Assembly (NCBI GenBank): GCA_947306605.1
Contig: CAMZHB010000081.1
Span: forward strand, 1-7,298
DNA from: an uncultured Prevotellaceae bacterium
GTDB lineage: Bacteria; Bacteroidota; Bacteroidia; Bacteroidales; Bacteroidaceae
Reading direction: 5' to 3'
DNA length: 7,298 nt
In this document: positions 1-6,662 of the stretch, piece after piece
Layout of the letters: each line of letters opens with the position of its first letter
How positions within the stretch are numbered: the first letter of the stretch is position 1
The notes under the pieces: generated by a model
What the model saw: only the letters and a program-made list of their open reading frames with translations
Told to the model about the DNA's origin: nothing
Database searches by the model: none
Position numbers and translations under genes: made by a program

Positions 1-320
1 CAAGTTGCGATTATCCAGACTATGCCCACGCTCTTGCAAAAGGGATAGAAAACGGAGAATGTCGTGTAGGCATTGGTATATGTGGTTCTGGCGAAGGTAT
101 AAGTATGGCCCTCAACAAACATGCAGGTATACGCGCCGCATTATGCTGGGTTCCTGAGATTGCAGAATTAGCTCGCAAGCACAATGATGCGAATGTCTTG
201 GTCATGCCGGGGAGATTTATATCTGAAGAAACCGCACGCGAAATTGTAGATAAGTTCTTCAATACAGAATTTGAAGGAGGACGCCACATACGACGTGTTA
301 ACAAAATTCCAATTCAATAG
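1..320 (+). CDS. rpiB: Ribose-5-phosphate isomerase B, C-terminal part (5' end outside the window)
   Basis: This is the 3' part of a gene whose start lies before the window; the reading frame is open from base 3 to the TAG at 318-320. RpiB interconverts ribose 5-phosphate and ribulose 5-phosphate in the cytoplasmic non-oxidative pentose phosphate pathway. The visible 105 residues carry the RpiB/LacAB hallmarks in order: CDYPDYA at the left edge, the phosphate-binding and catalytic loop GICGSGEGISM with the Cys that serves as general base in the E. coli type, NKHAGIRAALCW, the HNDANVLVMPGRF segment, and the C-terminal FEGGRHIRRVNKI with its phosphate-contacting Arg residues. RpiB is normally about 145-155 aa, so roughly 40-50 residues are missing. 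The stop overlaps the GTG start of nth by one base, which suggests co-transcription and translational coupling. I remember the loop as GSGNG in relatives; here it is GSGEG, a minor change that does not remove the catalytic Cys. Confidence 0.95.
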   Translation, partial: SCDYPDYAHALAKGIENGECRVGIGICGSGEGISMALNKHAGIRAALCWVPEIAELARKHNDANVLVMPGRFISEETAREIVDKFFNTEFEGGRHIRRVNKIPIQ

Positions 321-937
321 TGTCTTATTTGGAGAGAGTTTCTCCCCAAACTGACACAGAACTATTCTATCGCACACCTTTCGAACTTTTGGTTGCTGTT
401 GTCTTGTCTGCTCAGTGCACTGACAAACGTGTTAATCTGGTAGTACATGATCTATTTAAGGAATTCCCCACACCAGAAAAAATGGCGGCTTCAGATGAAG
501 AAACTATTTTGACATATATTCGTTCTATCTCCTATCCCAATAGTAAAGCACGCTACTTAATCGGACTTTCGCGCATGATAGTGGAACGATTCTCAGGGCA
601 AGTCCCCTCAACAATTGAGGAACTGACGCAATTACCAGGCGTAGGAAGAAAAACAGCCAATGTAATTCAAGCTATTGCTTTTGGTAAACCTGCTCTAGCC
701 GTAGATACACATGTTTATAGAGTAAGTCATCGATTGGATATGGTACCCAAATCAGCCAATACACCATATAAAGTAGAGATGGAATTAATAAAGCACATCC
801 CGGAGGCACATATATCACAGGCACACTTTTGGTTATTGTACCATGGCCGATACACGTGCACTTCACTGCGACCTAAATGCTCCGAATGCGGTTTAAACAG
901 TATCTGTACTTACACTAAAAAATCAAGAATTGAATAA
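320..937 (+). CDS. nth: Endonuclease III (DNA glycosylase/AP lyase)
   Basis: Endonuclease III removes oxidised pyrimidines from DNA and cuts the resulting abasic site by beta-elimination (base-excision repair). The 205-aa product has the full catalytic core: SAQCTDKRVN near residues 30-39, the helix-hairpin-helix LPGVGRKTANV at 105-115 with catalytic Lys111, and VDTHVYRV at 128-135 with catalytic Asp129. The C-terminal [4Fe-4S] loop has the exact C-X6-C-X2-C-X5-C spacing (Cys180, 187, 190, 196). Length is close to the 211 aa of E. coli Nth. The start is a GTG at 320-322 that overlaps the rpiB stop (TAGTG). The frame upstream is closed by TAA at 299-301 and has no ATG, so GTG is the best choice, although the N-terminal helix is then about 10-20 residues shorter than I expect from Bacteroides homologues. 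No Shine-Dalgarno sequence sits at the proper distance; coupling to rpiB translation is the likely mode of initiation. pgk follows after 31 bp. Confidence 0.95.
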   Translation: MSYLERVSPQTDTELFYRTPFELLVAVVLSAQCTDKRVNLVVHDLFKEFPTPEKMAASDEETILTYIRSISYPNSKARYLIGLSRMIVERFSGQVPSTIEELTQLPGVGRKTANVIQAIAFGKPALAVDTHVYRVSHRLDMVPKSANTPYKVEMELIKHIPEAHISQAHFWLLYHGRYTCTSLRPKCSECGLNSICTYTKKSRIE

Positions 938-968
938 CAATAATATTAAACAAAACAATTACAGAATT

Positions 969-2222
969 ATGACAATTGAAGCATGTGATTTCAAAGGGAA
1001 AAAAGTAATTGTCCGCGTTGATTTCAACGTTCCATTGGACGAAAACGGAAAGGTAACTGATGAAACGCGCATTAAAGGCGCGCTGCCTACATTAAAGAAG
1101 GTTCTTAACGATGGTGGTAGCGTTATTATGATGAGCCACATGGGAAAGCCAAAGGGCAAAGTCAATCCTAAGCTTTCGCTTTCACAAATTGTGAGCAACG
1201 TATCCAATAACTTGGGCGTAGATGTCAAATTTGCCCCTGACTGCGCCAATGCTCAAGCAGAAGCCGATGCACTTAAGTCTGGTGAAGCCCTACTCTTGGA
1301 GAATTTACGTTTTTATCCTGAAGAAGAAGGCAAACCTGTTGGTATAGACAAAGCAGATCCTCAATACGAGGAGGCTAAAAAAGCGATGAAAACGCGTCAA
1401 AAGAAATTTGCAAAAAAGTTAGCCTCGTACGCAGATTTGTATGTCAACGACGCATTCGGCACAGCGCACCGCAAACATGCCTCTACCGCAGTCATAGCTG
1501 ACTACTTCGATGAGAATTCAAAGATGTTAGGTTTCCTTATGGAAAAGGAAGTAAACGCTATCGACAATGTACTGAAAAATGCAAAACATCCATTTACGGC
1601 AATCATTGGTGGAAGCAAAGTTTCATCAAAATTAGGTGTTTTAAAGAACTTAATCGATAAAGTGGACAACTTGATTATTGGCGGTGGTATGGGCTTTACA
1701 TTCTTCAAAGCCCAAGGTGGCAGTATCGGTAATTCACTCCATGAAGACGAACTTATGCCTGAAGCACTCAATGTTTTGAGAACAGCGGTAGAGAAAGGAG
1801 TAAATGTTTATCTGTCTGTTGCAACCGTAGCTGGAAATCGCTTTAGCAACGACGCAGATCAACAGATTTTCGAAACACATCGCATTCCTGACGGTTGGGA
1901 AGGTATGGACGCTTCACCAGCTTCGCTTGCAATATGGAAAGAAGTGATTTTATCTTCAAAAACTATACTTTGGAATGGCCCAGTAGGTGTTTTCGAATTT
2001 GAAAACTTTGCGAAAGGAACTGGCGAGATTGCAAAATACGTTGCCCAAGCAACACAAAATGGAGCGTACTCGCTTGTAGGCGGTGGTGACTCTGTTGCTG
2101 CTGTCAACAAATTTGGCCTTGCAGATAAAGTCTCCTACGTTTCCACAGGTGGAGGCGCTATGCTCGAAGCAATCGAGGGTAAAGTACTCCCGGGAGTCGC
2201 AGCTATCAAAGGCGAAAATTAA
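969..2222 (+). CDS. pgk: Phosphoglycerate kinase
   Basis: PGK converts 1,3-bisphosphoglycerate and ADP to 3-phosphoglycerate and ATP in cytoplasmic glycolysis. The 417-aa product (from ATG 969) matches the family length. The N-terminal substrate domain shows VRVDFNVPLD at 15-24, DETRIK with Arg34, SHMGKPKG at 56-63, ENLRFY at 111-116 and DAFGTAHR at 161-168. The C-terminal nucleotide domain shows IIGGSKVSSKLGVL at 212-225, IIGGGMGFTFFKAQG at 236-250, WNGPVGVFEFENFAKGT at 335-351, GGGDSVAAV at 371-379 and STGGGAMLEAIEGK at 392-405. The charged insert after ENLRFY (about residues 117-150) is, as I remember, usual in Bacteroidetes PGK. A longer frame opens with TTG at 930 inside nth, but the family N-terminus begins at MTIEACDFKG, so ATG 969 is preferred. 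Odd points are Lys60, where most PGKs have Arg in HLGRP, and the ASP at 315-317, where DxGP is usual. The gene ends just before a strong terminator. Confidence 0.97.
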   Translation: MTIEACDFKGKKVIVRVDFNVPLDENGKVTDETRIKGALPTLKKVLNDGGSVIMMSHMGKPKGKVNPKLSLSQIVSNVSNNLGVDVKFAPDCANAQAEADALKSGEALLLENLRFYPEEEGKPVGIDKADPQYEEAKKAMKTRQKKFAKKLASYADLYVNDAFGTAHRKHASTAVIADYFDENSKMLGFLMEKEVNAIDNVLKNAKHPFTAIIGGSKVSSKLGVLKNLIDKVDNLIIGGGMGFTFFKAQGGSIGNSLHEDELMPEALNVLRTAVEKGVNVYLSVATVAGNRFSNDADQQIFETHRIPDGWEGMDASPASLAIWKEVILSSKTILWNGPVGVFEFENFAKGTGEIAKYVAQATQNGAYSLVGGGDSVAAVNKFGLADKVSYVSTGGGAMLEAIEGKVLPGVAAIKGEN

Positions 2223-2234
2223 CAATTAATCTTC

Positions 2235-2292
2235 TGAAGCAACTTGAAGGCCTCCTAAGTCAATTAGTGCCTGCAAGTTGCTTCACTTTTTT
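2235..2292 (+). terminator. Intrinsic terminator after pgk
   Basis: A perfect 12-bp inverted repeat, TGAAGCAACTTG at 2235-2246 against CAAGTTGCTTCA at 2274-2285, is followed by C and six T residues at 2287-2292. After an A/G mismatch the stem can continue with AGGC 2248-2251 pairing GCCT 2269-2272, and an apical stem CTAA 2255-2258 / TTAG 2264-2267 closes a GTCAA loop. It begins 12 bases after the pgk stop and fits Rho-independent termination of the rpiB-nth-pgk transcript. It is unusual in lying directly against the next start codon, with only 8 bases between the T-tract and ATG 2301. Termination itself is inferred from the fold, not demonstrated. Confidence 0.9.
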
Positions 2293-2300
2293 GTCTTGAC

Positions 2301-3248
2301 ATGAGACCTATTATCATTTTTACCTTGGTTTTGTGGCTTGCATCTTGCTCTAAAGAACAATCTGTAGCCACAAAAGAAAATAAACAAACCAATAAAACAG
2401 AACAGCAGGTTGACATTAGACTTGCCATATTGCCCACATTGGATTGTTTGCCTTTCGTAATTGCTAAAGAAAACGGTATCTATGACTCCATAGGCCTCAA
2501 TGTCAAAATTTTCTTATACCAATCACAACTGAACGCAGAGAAAGCACTCGAGAAGCACGATGTCGACGCATGTGCATCAGACCTATTCCGGATAGCCCTG
2601 CTTCAATTTAGGAAAATCCCAGTGAAAATGTTTTTTTCCACGAACAGAGATTGGCACATTGTCGCAAACAAAGCATTACGTATAAACCAAATGAAACAAA
2701 TGGGAGGACGTATCATTGCCATTACCCGACATTCGGTTAATGATCGTTTATGTGACGAGGCGACAATCAAAGTTAACGAAACAAAAGGGCCTACACTGAA
2801 AGCACAAATTAATAATATTAGTATTCGAAAAAGCATGCTCTTAGCAGCACAAGTCGATGCCGCCGTTCTACCCCAACCATCCGCATTAGTTGCAGAGACT
2901 AAGGGGCACACATGTCTATATAAGACCGGCGCAAGTCTACAAGATTATGCCGGACTAGCCGTTCAAACAATGTCACAGCAAACAATAACAAAAGAAAAGC
3001 TAAAGCAATTGCGTGAAGGTTACGACTTGGCTGTGATAAAACTGATAAAACAGAAACGGCTGGCAATTAACAGAAAAACTCAGCGATTGTTTGCACTTGA
3101 AGAAGTAATTGACTCCATCCTACCCCAAACAGCATTCAAGCTATCTTCAGATGTCTCATCAGAAAAAGCTATTCAAGCTGTAACATGGCTAAAAAACCGC
3201 AACCAAGTTCCAGCATCATACACACCAGATACCTTATTGTATAAATAA
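2301..3248 (+). CDS. Lipoprotein, ABC-type solute-binding protein-like (NitT/TauT/NMT1 fold)
   Basis: The 315-aa product begins with a type II signal peptide: Arg2, a hydrophobic stretch at 4-13 and the lipobox LASC with Cys16 as the lipidated residue. A polar Lys/Glu/Gln/Thr-rich linker follows to about residue 36. The mature part resembles periplasmic binding proteins of the SsuA/TauA/THI5 type: IRLAILPTLDCLPFVIAKE at 39-57, GIYDSIGLNVKIF at 59-71, KALEKHDVDACASD at 81-94 (family pattern, a lobe helix followed by G/x-x-VDA), and a second-lobe segment RKSMLLAAQVDAAVLPQPS at 176-194. It probably binds a small ligand at the outer or cytoplasmic membrane, but the ligand cannot be told. No permease or ATPase gene adjoins it, so it may serve a transporter encoded elsewhere or act as a sensor. 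The residues after Cys (SKEQ) give no clear surface-export signal. ATG 2301 is the only sensible start; the upstream frame is closed by TAG at 2265-2267. The TPR gene follows after 5 bp. Confidence 0.8.
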   Translation: MRPIIIFTLVLWLASCSKEQSVATKENKQTNKTEQQVDIRLAILPTLDCLPFVIAKENGIYDSIGLNVKIFLYQSQLNAEKALEKHDVDACASDLFRIALLQFRKIPVKMFFSTNRDWHIVANKALRINQMKQMGGRIIAITRHSVNDRLCDEATIKVNETKGPTLKAQINNISIRKSMLLAAQVDAAVLPQPSALVAETKGHTCLYKTGASLQDYAGLAVQTMSQQTITKEKLKQLREGYDLAVIKLIKQKRLAINRKTQRLFALEEVIDSILPQTAFKLSSDVSSEKAIQAVTWLKNRNQVPASYTPDTLLYK

Positions 3249-3253
3249 TCTTT

Positions 3254-5449
3254 ATGCCTGCACATTCTCAATTCTATAATGAAGTATCCAAAGCATTATA
3301 TAAAAAAGACCTTATCGGAGCTCTGTACCAACTTAAGGCTTGGATAAGTACTTTATCCAACTGGGAATTAGAGTTAGACTGGGATAAAATCACCAATGGC
3401 TATCGTGCACTTTTGTCATATCAAATTGAAGGAGCCCAAGATGAACAACGTGGTGCTATGTATACCCAGTTTATGCGTTCAACCTGGTCTTTGGCCGAGA
3501 AAGCACGGAGAGAAGAAGGCATAAAAACATCATCAAACGAATACTATGTTACATTACGTGGATTGAATCACACGGAAACGGCGGCAGAATTAATAAACAA
3601 ACTTGAAAACCTGCAACAGCAACTCCTATTTGATACGTTGACGACAGGCCATGGCTCTAATCTATCACAAACACGGAAACAGGAGTCCGAAGAATTGGCA
3701 CGCAGACTTTTTCTCAAAACATGGACATCTGAAGAATGGACATCATCAACACGACAATTTTATACTGCGACTATTAAGTCTGCTTCGCTTGACAATTCTG
3801 TCAAGTTGCTGCTTATTAGTGCAGTGATGCTATCTCTTAATGATATTTTTGATGCGAACAAACTCATATTTCTCGTAGACACCTGCCGACATCGAGTTCA
3901 GGAAGTCCGACAAAGAGCACTCGTCAGTTTAGCATTGACACTACGTTTGCACGACAAAACAATTTCGTATTACGAGAAACTCGGCCTGAGTCCCGAACTG
4001 ATTAAACAGCTACACGAACTTATAAAACAGCCATCTGCCATACAGTATTTCACATCCCTGCAATTCCATTTATTTAACTGCACTCAAGCAGATGAAATCC
4101 AAAGAACAATTCATGAAGAAATCATGCCCGGAATAATAAAATCCGGTCTTGGGAAGAATAGATTTATCAATCTCAACGAAATTGAAGAACTTTTGGATGA
4201 CGATAATAACGTCGGAAAGCATTTTGATTCAGAAACCGCGCAGAATCTGCGGCAAGGCATGGAGCATCTCATGAAACTGCACGAGGAAGGTATGGATATG
4301 TATTACACATCCTTTAGAGGCTTAAAAAGCCATCCGTTCTTCTCGCAAATAAGTAACTGGTTCCTTCCGTTTAACGAGGAACACAGCGAGGTATCTCAAG
4401 GAATTGACAATGTAAAAGAGTTTCTGCGACCAATTATCGAGAGCCAATCCATGTGCGACTCGGACCTGTATTCTCTCTGCTTTCTTATGACACAATTTCC
4501 ACGGGGACAAGTCGACGCCATAAGAAACCAGATCAAAGCCATGCTCGGTGATGTCATCGACAAATCAAAGACCATTAACGCAGAACGAACTATTGAAGGT
4601 ACATACACTGCATTACTTCAAAACTATTTCCGGTTTTTCACGCTGTATCGCGGACGTAAATCATTCCGAAACCCATTTGATTCTGAGCTTATCCCCCTGC
4701 CGGAAATAAGTATTCTTCAGAACGCTTTTTCTGACCAAAGCATACGCGAAATGGCATACTGGGCATATAACCATTCAAAATGGGATACAGCAATCCGTCT
4801 TTATGATTTGATAAAGGAAAAGACTCACAGTACCGACTACCTGCTACTTGCCGAAGCACTGGAACAATCTGGGAACATCGATGCGGCCATAGACAAATTC
4901 CAACATACACTTATTCTCAATCCTCACGAAGAACGTGCGAAGTTCCACCTAAGCCGTCTGCTTATGAAAGAAGAAAAGTACGACGATGCCGCTAACATTT
5001 ACAAACAGATTCTTAATGAAAATCCGGAGAATGTTTCTGCCCTGTTCCATTATGGGGAATGCCTCCTGGAAACAGGACATACAGACGAGGCTCTCGCACA
5101 ATTTTTCCGCATTGATTATCTTAAACCGAACTTTCCGCCGGCTATGCGCGCCATCATCTGGTGTAGCCTCCTTACGAACCAACTGGAACAAGCCGAACGT
5201 TATTTCAAAAAAATTGAAGCCGGACATCCGAAGCCCGAAGACTACTTGTATGGCGGTCATACCGCATGGCTGGCCAAGAATATCCGTCTTGCAGTGGACA
5301 GATATCGGCGCTACACGACCTCACCCGAAATGAACGGTAAAATATTCCATTTTTCCGACGAAGATTCTAAACTATTGGTCGGACAAGGCCTCACGCAGGA
5401 AGAATTACAATTCATGGAAGACTACCTCAATCTGCCGGAAACTATCTGA
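3254..5449 (+). CDS. Large TPR-repeat protein of unknown function
   Basis: This 731-aa protein has no signal peptide or membrane segment, so it is probably cytoplasmic. The C-terminal third holds tandem tetratricopeptide repeats: about 497-524 (AYWAYNHSKWDTAIRLYDLI), 528-557 (LLAEALEQSGNIDAAIDKF, then LNP), 562-591 (FHLSRLLMKEEKYDDAANIY, then NENP), 596-625 (FHYGECLLETGHTDEALAQF, then KP), with weaker copies around 630-658 and 664-690. These W/L/G/Y/A/F/A/P-type positions are typical of TPR, a protein-protein interaction scaffold. The first ~490 residues look all-helical with no family I recognise; 184-234 has a HEAT-like look (EVRQRALVSLALTL), and 308-317 is acidic (NEIEELLDDD). The gene starts 5 bp after the lipoprotein gene and is probably co-transcribed with it. 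ATG 3254 is the first start after that stop. I recall similar large TPR proteins in Bacteroidales genomes but no established role. Binding partner and function are unknown. Confidence 0.88.
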   Translation: MPAHSQFYNEVSKALYKKDLIGALYQLKAWISTLSNWELELDWDKITNGYRALLSYQIEGAQDEQRGAMYTQFMRSTWSLAEKARREEGIKTSSNEYYVTLRGLNHTETAAELINKLENLQQQLLFDTLTTGHGSNLSQTRKQESEELARRLFLKTWTSEEWTSSTRQFYTATIKSASLDNSVKLLLISAVMLSLNDIFDANKLIFLVDTCRHRVQEVRQRALVSLALTLRLHDKTISYYEKLGLSPELIKQLHELIKQPSAIQYFTSLQFHLFNCTQADEIQRTIHEEIMPGIIKSGLGKNRFINLNEIEELLDDDNNVGKHFDSETAQNLRQGMEHLMKLHEEGMDMYYTSFRGLKSHPFFSQISNWFLPFNEEHSEVSQGIDNVKEFLRPIIESQSMCDSDLYSLCFLMTQFPRGQVDAIRNQIKAMLGDVIDKSKTINAERTIEGTYTALLQNYFRFFTLYRGRKSFRNPFDSELIPLPEISILQNAFSDQSIREMAYWAYNHSKWDTAIRLYDLIKEKTHSTDYLLLAEALEQSGNIDAAIDKFQHTLILNPHEERAKFHLSRLLMKEEKYDDAANIYKQILNENPENVSALFHYGECLLETGHTDEALAQFFRIDYLKPNFPPAMRAIIWCSLLTNQLEQAERYFKKIEAGHPKPEDYLYGGHTAWLAKNIRLAVDRYRRYTTSPEMNGKIFHFSDEDSKLLVGQGLTQEELQFMEDYLNLPETI

Positions 5450-5476
5450 AATCAACTCTTCATCCACCTTTGTCAA

Positions 5477-5540
5477 ACATAGTCATTATTTCGAGCCACA
5501 TAAAAAGTTTTATATGGCTCGTTGTCGAAACTATGTGGCT
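5477..5540 (+). other. Structured element with competing hairpins after the TPR gene; possible weak terminator
   Basis: A 14-bp hairpin with one C/A mismatch is formed by 5492-5505 (CGAGCCACATAAAA) and 5508-5521 (TTTTATATGGCTCG), separated by just two bases. It is enclosed by a perfect 7-bp stem, ACATAGT 5477-5483 with ACTATGT 5530-5536. The left arm can pair instead with a third segment: AGCCACATA 5494-5502 matches TATGTGGCT 5532-5540 perfectly, which would break both other stems. A TTTTA run lies at 5546-5550, too far and too short for a classic terminator. It starts 27 bases after the TPR stop, so it probably forms the 3' end of the lipoprotein/TPR transcript, as a terminator or RNA-stabilising structure. 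The pairings are read directly; any switching role is inference. Confidence 0.5.
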
Positions 5541-5598
5541 TCTCATTTTACATATAAAAAAGAAGACAGATTATAGGTTATATATCGAACAAAATAAG

Positions 5599-5606
5599 TA
5601 TATTTG
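5599..5606 (+). promoter_or_regulatory. Bacteroidetes-type -7 promoter element upstream of lplA-gcvT
   Basis: TATATTTG matches the Bacteroidetes housekeeping -7 consensus TAnnTTTG at every fixed position and lies in the A/T-rich intergenic region 74 bases before the lplA ATG. Transcription would then start near 5612-5615, giving a leader of roughly 65 nt. The -33 box is poor: about 20 bases upstream there is only GGTTA near 5576-5580 rather than TTTG. The location in the only long gap before lplA supports the call; an 8-base match with four free choices can also arise by chance. Confidence 0.5.
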
Positions 5607-5640
5607 CGGAGAAAATAGCGCCCTGATAAAAGGTCCGCAA
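5604..5640 (+). repeat. Inverted repeat TTGCGGA-N23-TCCGCAA overlapping the putative lplA promoter
   Basis: TTGCGGA at 5604-5610 and TCCGCAA at 5634-5640 form a perfect 7-bp dyad separated by 23 bases. The left half covers the end of the putative -7 box and the right half lies about 20-25 bases into the predicted leader, so the half-sites are 30 bp apart, close to three helical turns. This could be an operator for a dimeric regulator, or an RNA stem if transcription begins further upstream. A further TCCG occurs at 5648-5651. No regulator is encoded nearby. Confidence 0.4.
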
Positions 5641-5679
5641 CCGATTGTCCGAATCAACACGTAGAATTGTTTCCATAAA

Positions 5680-6660
5680 ATGGTTTATATCAATTTGCCC
5701 GGATGCGACAACGAACTACTGCCATTTTACTTGGCGGCAGAAGAATACGTTGCCCGTCATCTGAAAGCCGACGAGTACTTCTTCATGTGGCAAGTTGAGC
5801 CGACCGTAATCTTTGGTCGCAACCAGTTAATCGAGAACGAAGTAAACATGGACTTCTGTCGCGCCCGCAACATTCGTACATTTCGCCGCAAAAGCGGTGG
5901 CGGCTGTGTATACGCAGACAAAAGCAACATCATGTTCAGCTACATCTGTGGTGGAGAGGCTGTACAATTCACATTCGACCGCTACCTGCGCCTTATAGCC
6001 TTCCTGCTTCAGAAGTTAGGGCTCGACGCACACACATCAACCCGCAACGACATCCTTATAAACGGCAAAAAAGTTAGCGGGAACGCTTTCTATCATATTC
6101 CGGGAAAGAACATAGTTCACGGAACCATGTTATATGACACGAACATGGAGAATATGGTCGGCAGCATCACTCCAAGCGATGAAAAATTGGTTTCAAAAGG
6201 AGTGAAAAGCGTAAGGCAACACATTACATTGCTTAAAGACTACATCGGAGAGCATATGAGCATCGACGAATTCAAACAATACATCAGAGAAAACCTGTGT
6301 GAAGAAGAACAAATGCTCGACAGCGGCGCCATTGACAAAATTCGTGAAATCGAAGAAGAATATTTGACAGACGAATTCATATATGGGAATAACCCGCGCT
6401 ATAGTGTGCTACTGAATAAACATGTTGACGGTTGCGGTCATTTTGATGTGAGAATCGAAGTCAAAAATGGTGTAATTCGTCAAGTAAATATGATGGGCGA
6501 TTACTTTCTAGTCGGAGATCTGGACAGAGGTCTGCTCAATCGTCTCCGCGATGTACCCTACAATGAGGCAGATGTGGCTAAAGCAATTGAGAATTGTAAT
6601 ACGGGAGACTACATTCTAAACTTAAATAATAATCATTTCATAAACTTACTATTTAATTAA
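5680..6660 (+). CDS. lplA: Lipoate-protein ligase A
   Basis: LplA activates lipoate with ATP and attaches it to a lysine of lipoyl domains such as GcvH and 2-oxoacid dehydrogenase E2 subunits, in the cytoplasm. The 326-aa product shows the catalytic BPL/LplA domain: PTVIFGRNQ at 41-49, the lipoyl-AMP loop RRKSGGGCVYAD at 69-80, TRNDILING at 121-129, the conserved lysine motif GKKVSGNAFY at 129-138 (Lys131 corresponds to Lys133 of E. coli LplA), HGTMLYD at 147-153 and SVRQHITLL at 177-185. The remaining ~100 residues fit the C-terminal accessory domain, so both parts of a full-length ligase are present. ATG 5680 is certain within this frame because TAG at 5662-5664 lies just upstream with no start between. 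The gene has its own likely promoter at 5599-5606. gcvT starts 2 bp after the stop, pointing to an operon that joins lipoylation to glycine cleavage. Confidence 0.95.
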   Translation: MVYINLPGCDNELLPFYLAAEEYVARHLKADEYFFMWQVEPTVIFGRNQLIENEVNMDFCRARNIRTFRRKSGGGCVYADKSNIMFSYICGGEAVQFTFDRYLRLIAFLLQKLGLDAHTSTRNDILINGKKVSGNAFYHIPGKNIVHGTMLYDTNMENMVGSITPSDEKLVSKGVKSVRQHITLLKDYIGEHMSIDEFKQYIRENLCEEEQMLDSGAIDKIREIEEEYLTDEFIYGNNPRYSVLLNKHVDGCGHFDVRIEVKNGVIRQVNMMGDYFLVGDLDRGLLNRLRDVPYNEADVAKAIENCNTGDYILNLNNNHFINLLFN

Positions 6661-6662
6661 TT

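Noticed and set aside
20..304. Minus-strand frame of 94 codons opposite rpiB
   Set aside because: It is antisense to unmistakable RpiB coding sequence and its translation looks random.
930..968. Upstream TTG start giving pgk 13 extra residues
   Set aside because: The extra residues are Asn-rich and absent from the family, the start would overlap nth, and ATG 969 gives the normal PGK N-terminus.
2286..2301. TTTG at 2290-2293 as a -7 box giving a leaderless lipoprotein mRNA
   Set aside because: Only TTTG matches and the TA of TAnnTTTG is missing; there is no -33 box, and the T-tract is explained by the terminator. Kept as just one possibility in the finding on this junction.
4986..5333. 115-codon + strand frame inside the TPR gene, and a 103-codon reverse frame at 4949-5260
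   Set aside because: Both lie entirely within the strongly supported TPR-coding frame and their translations lack any family features; they are shadow frames.
5470..5664. Open frame of 64 codons in the TPR-lplA gap
   Set aside because: It would start with TTG, runs through the inverted repeats and the promoter-like element, and its translation has no recognisable composition or motif. The region is better read as regulatory.
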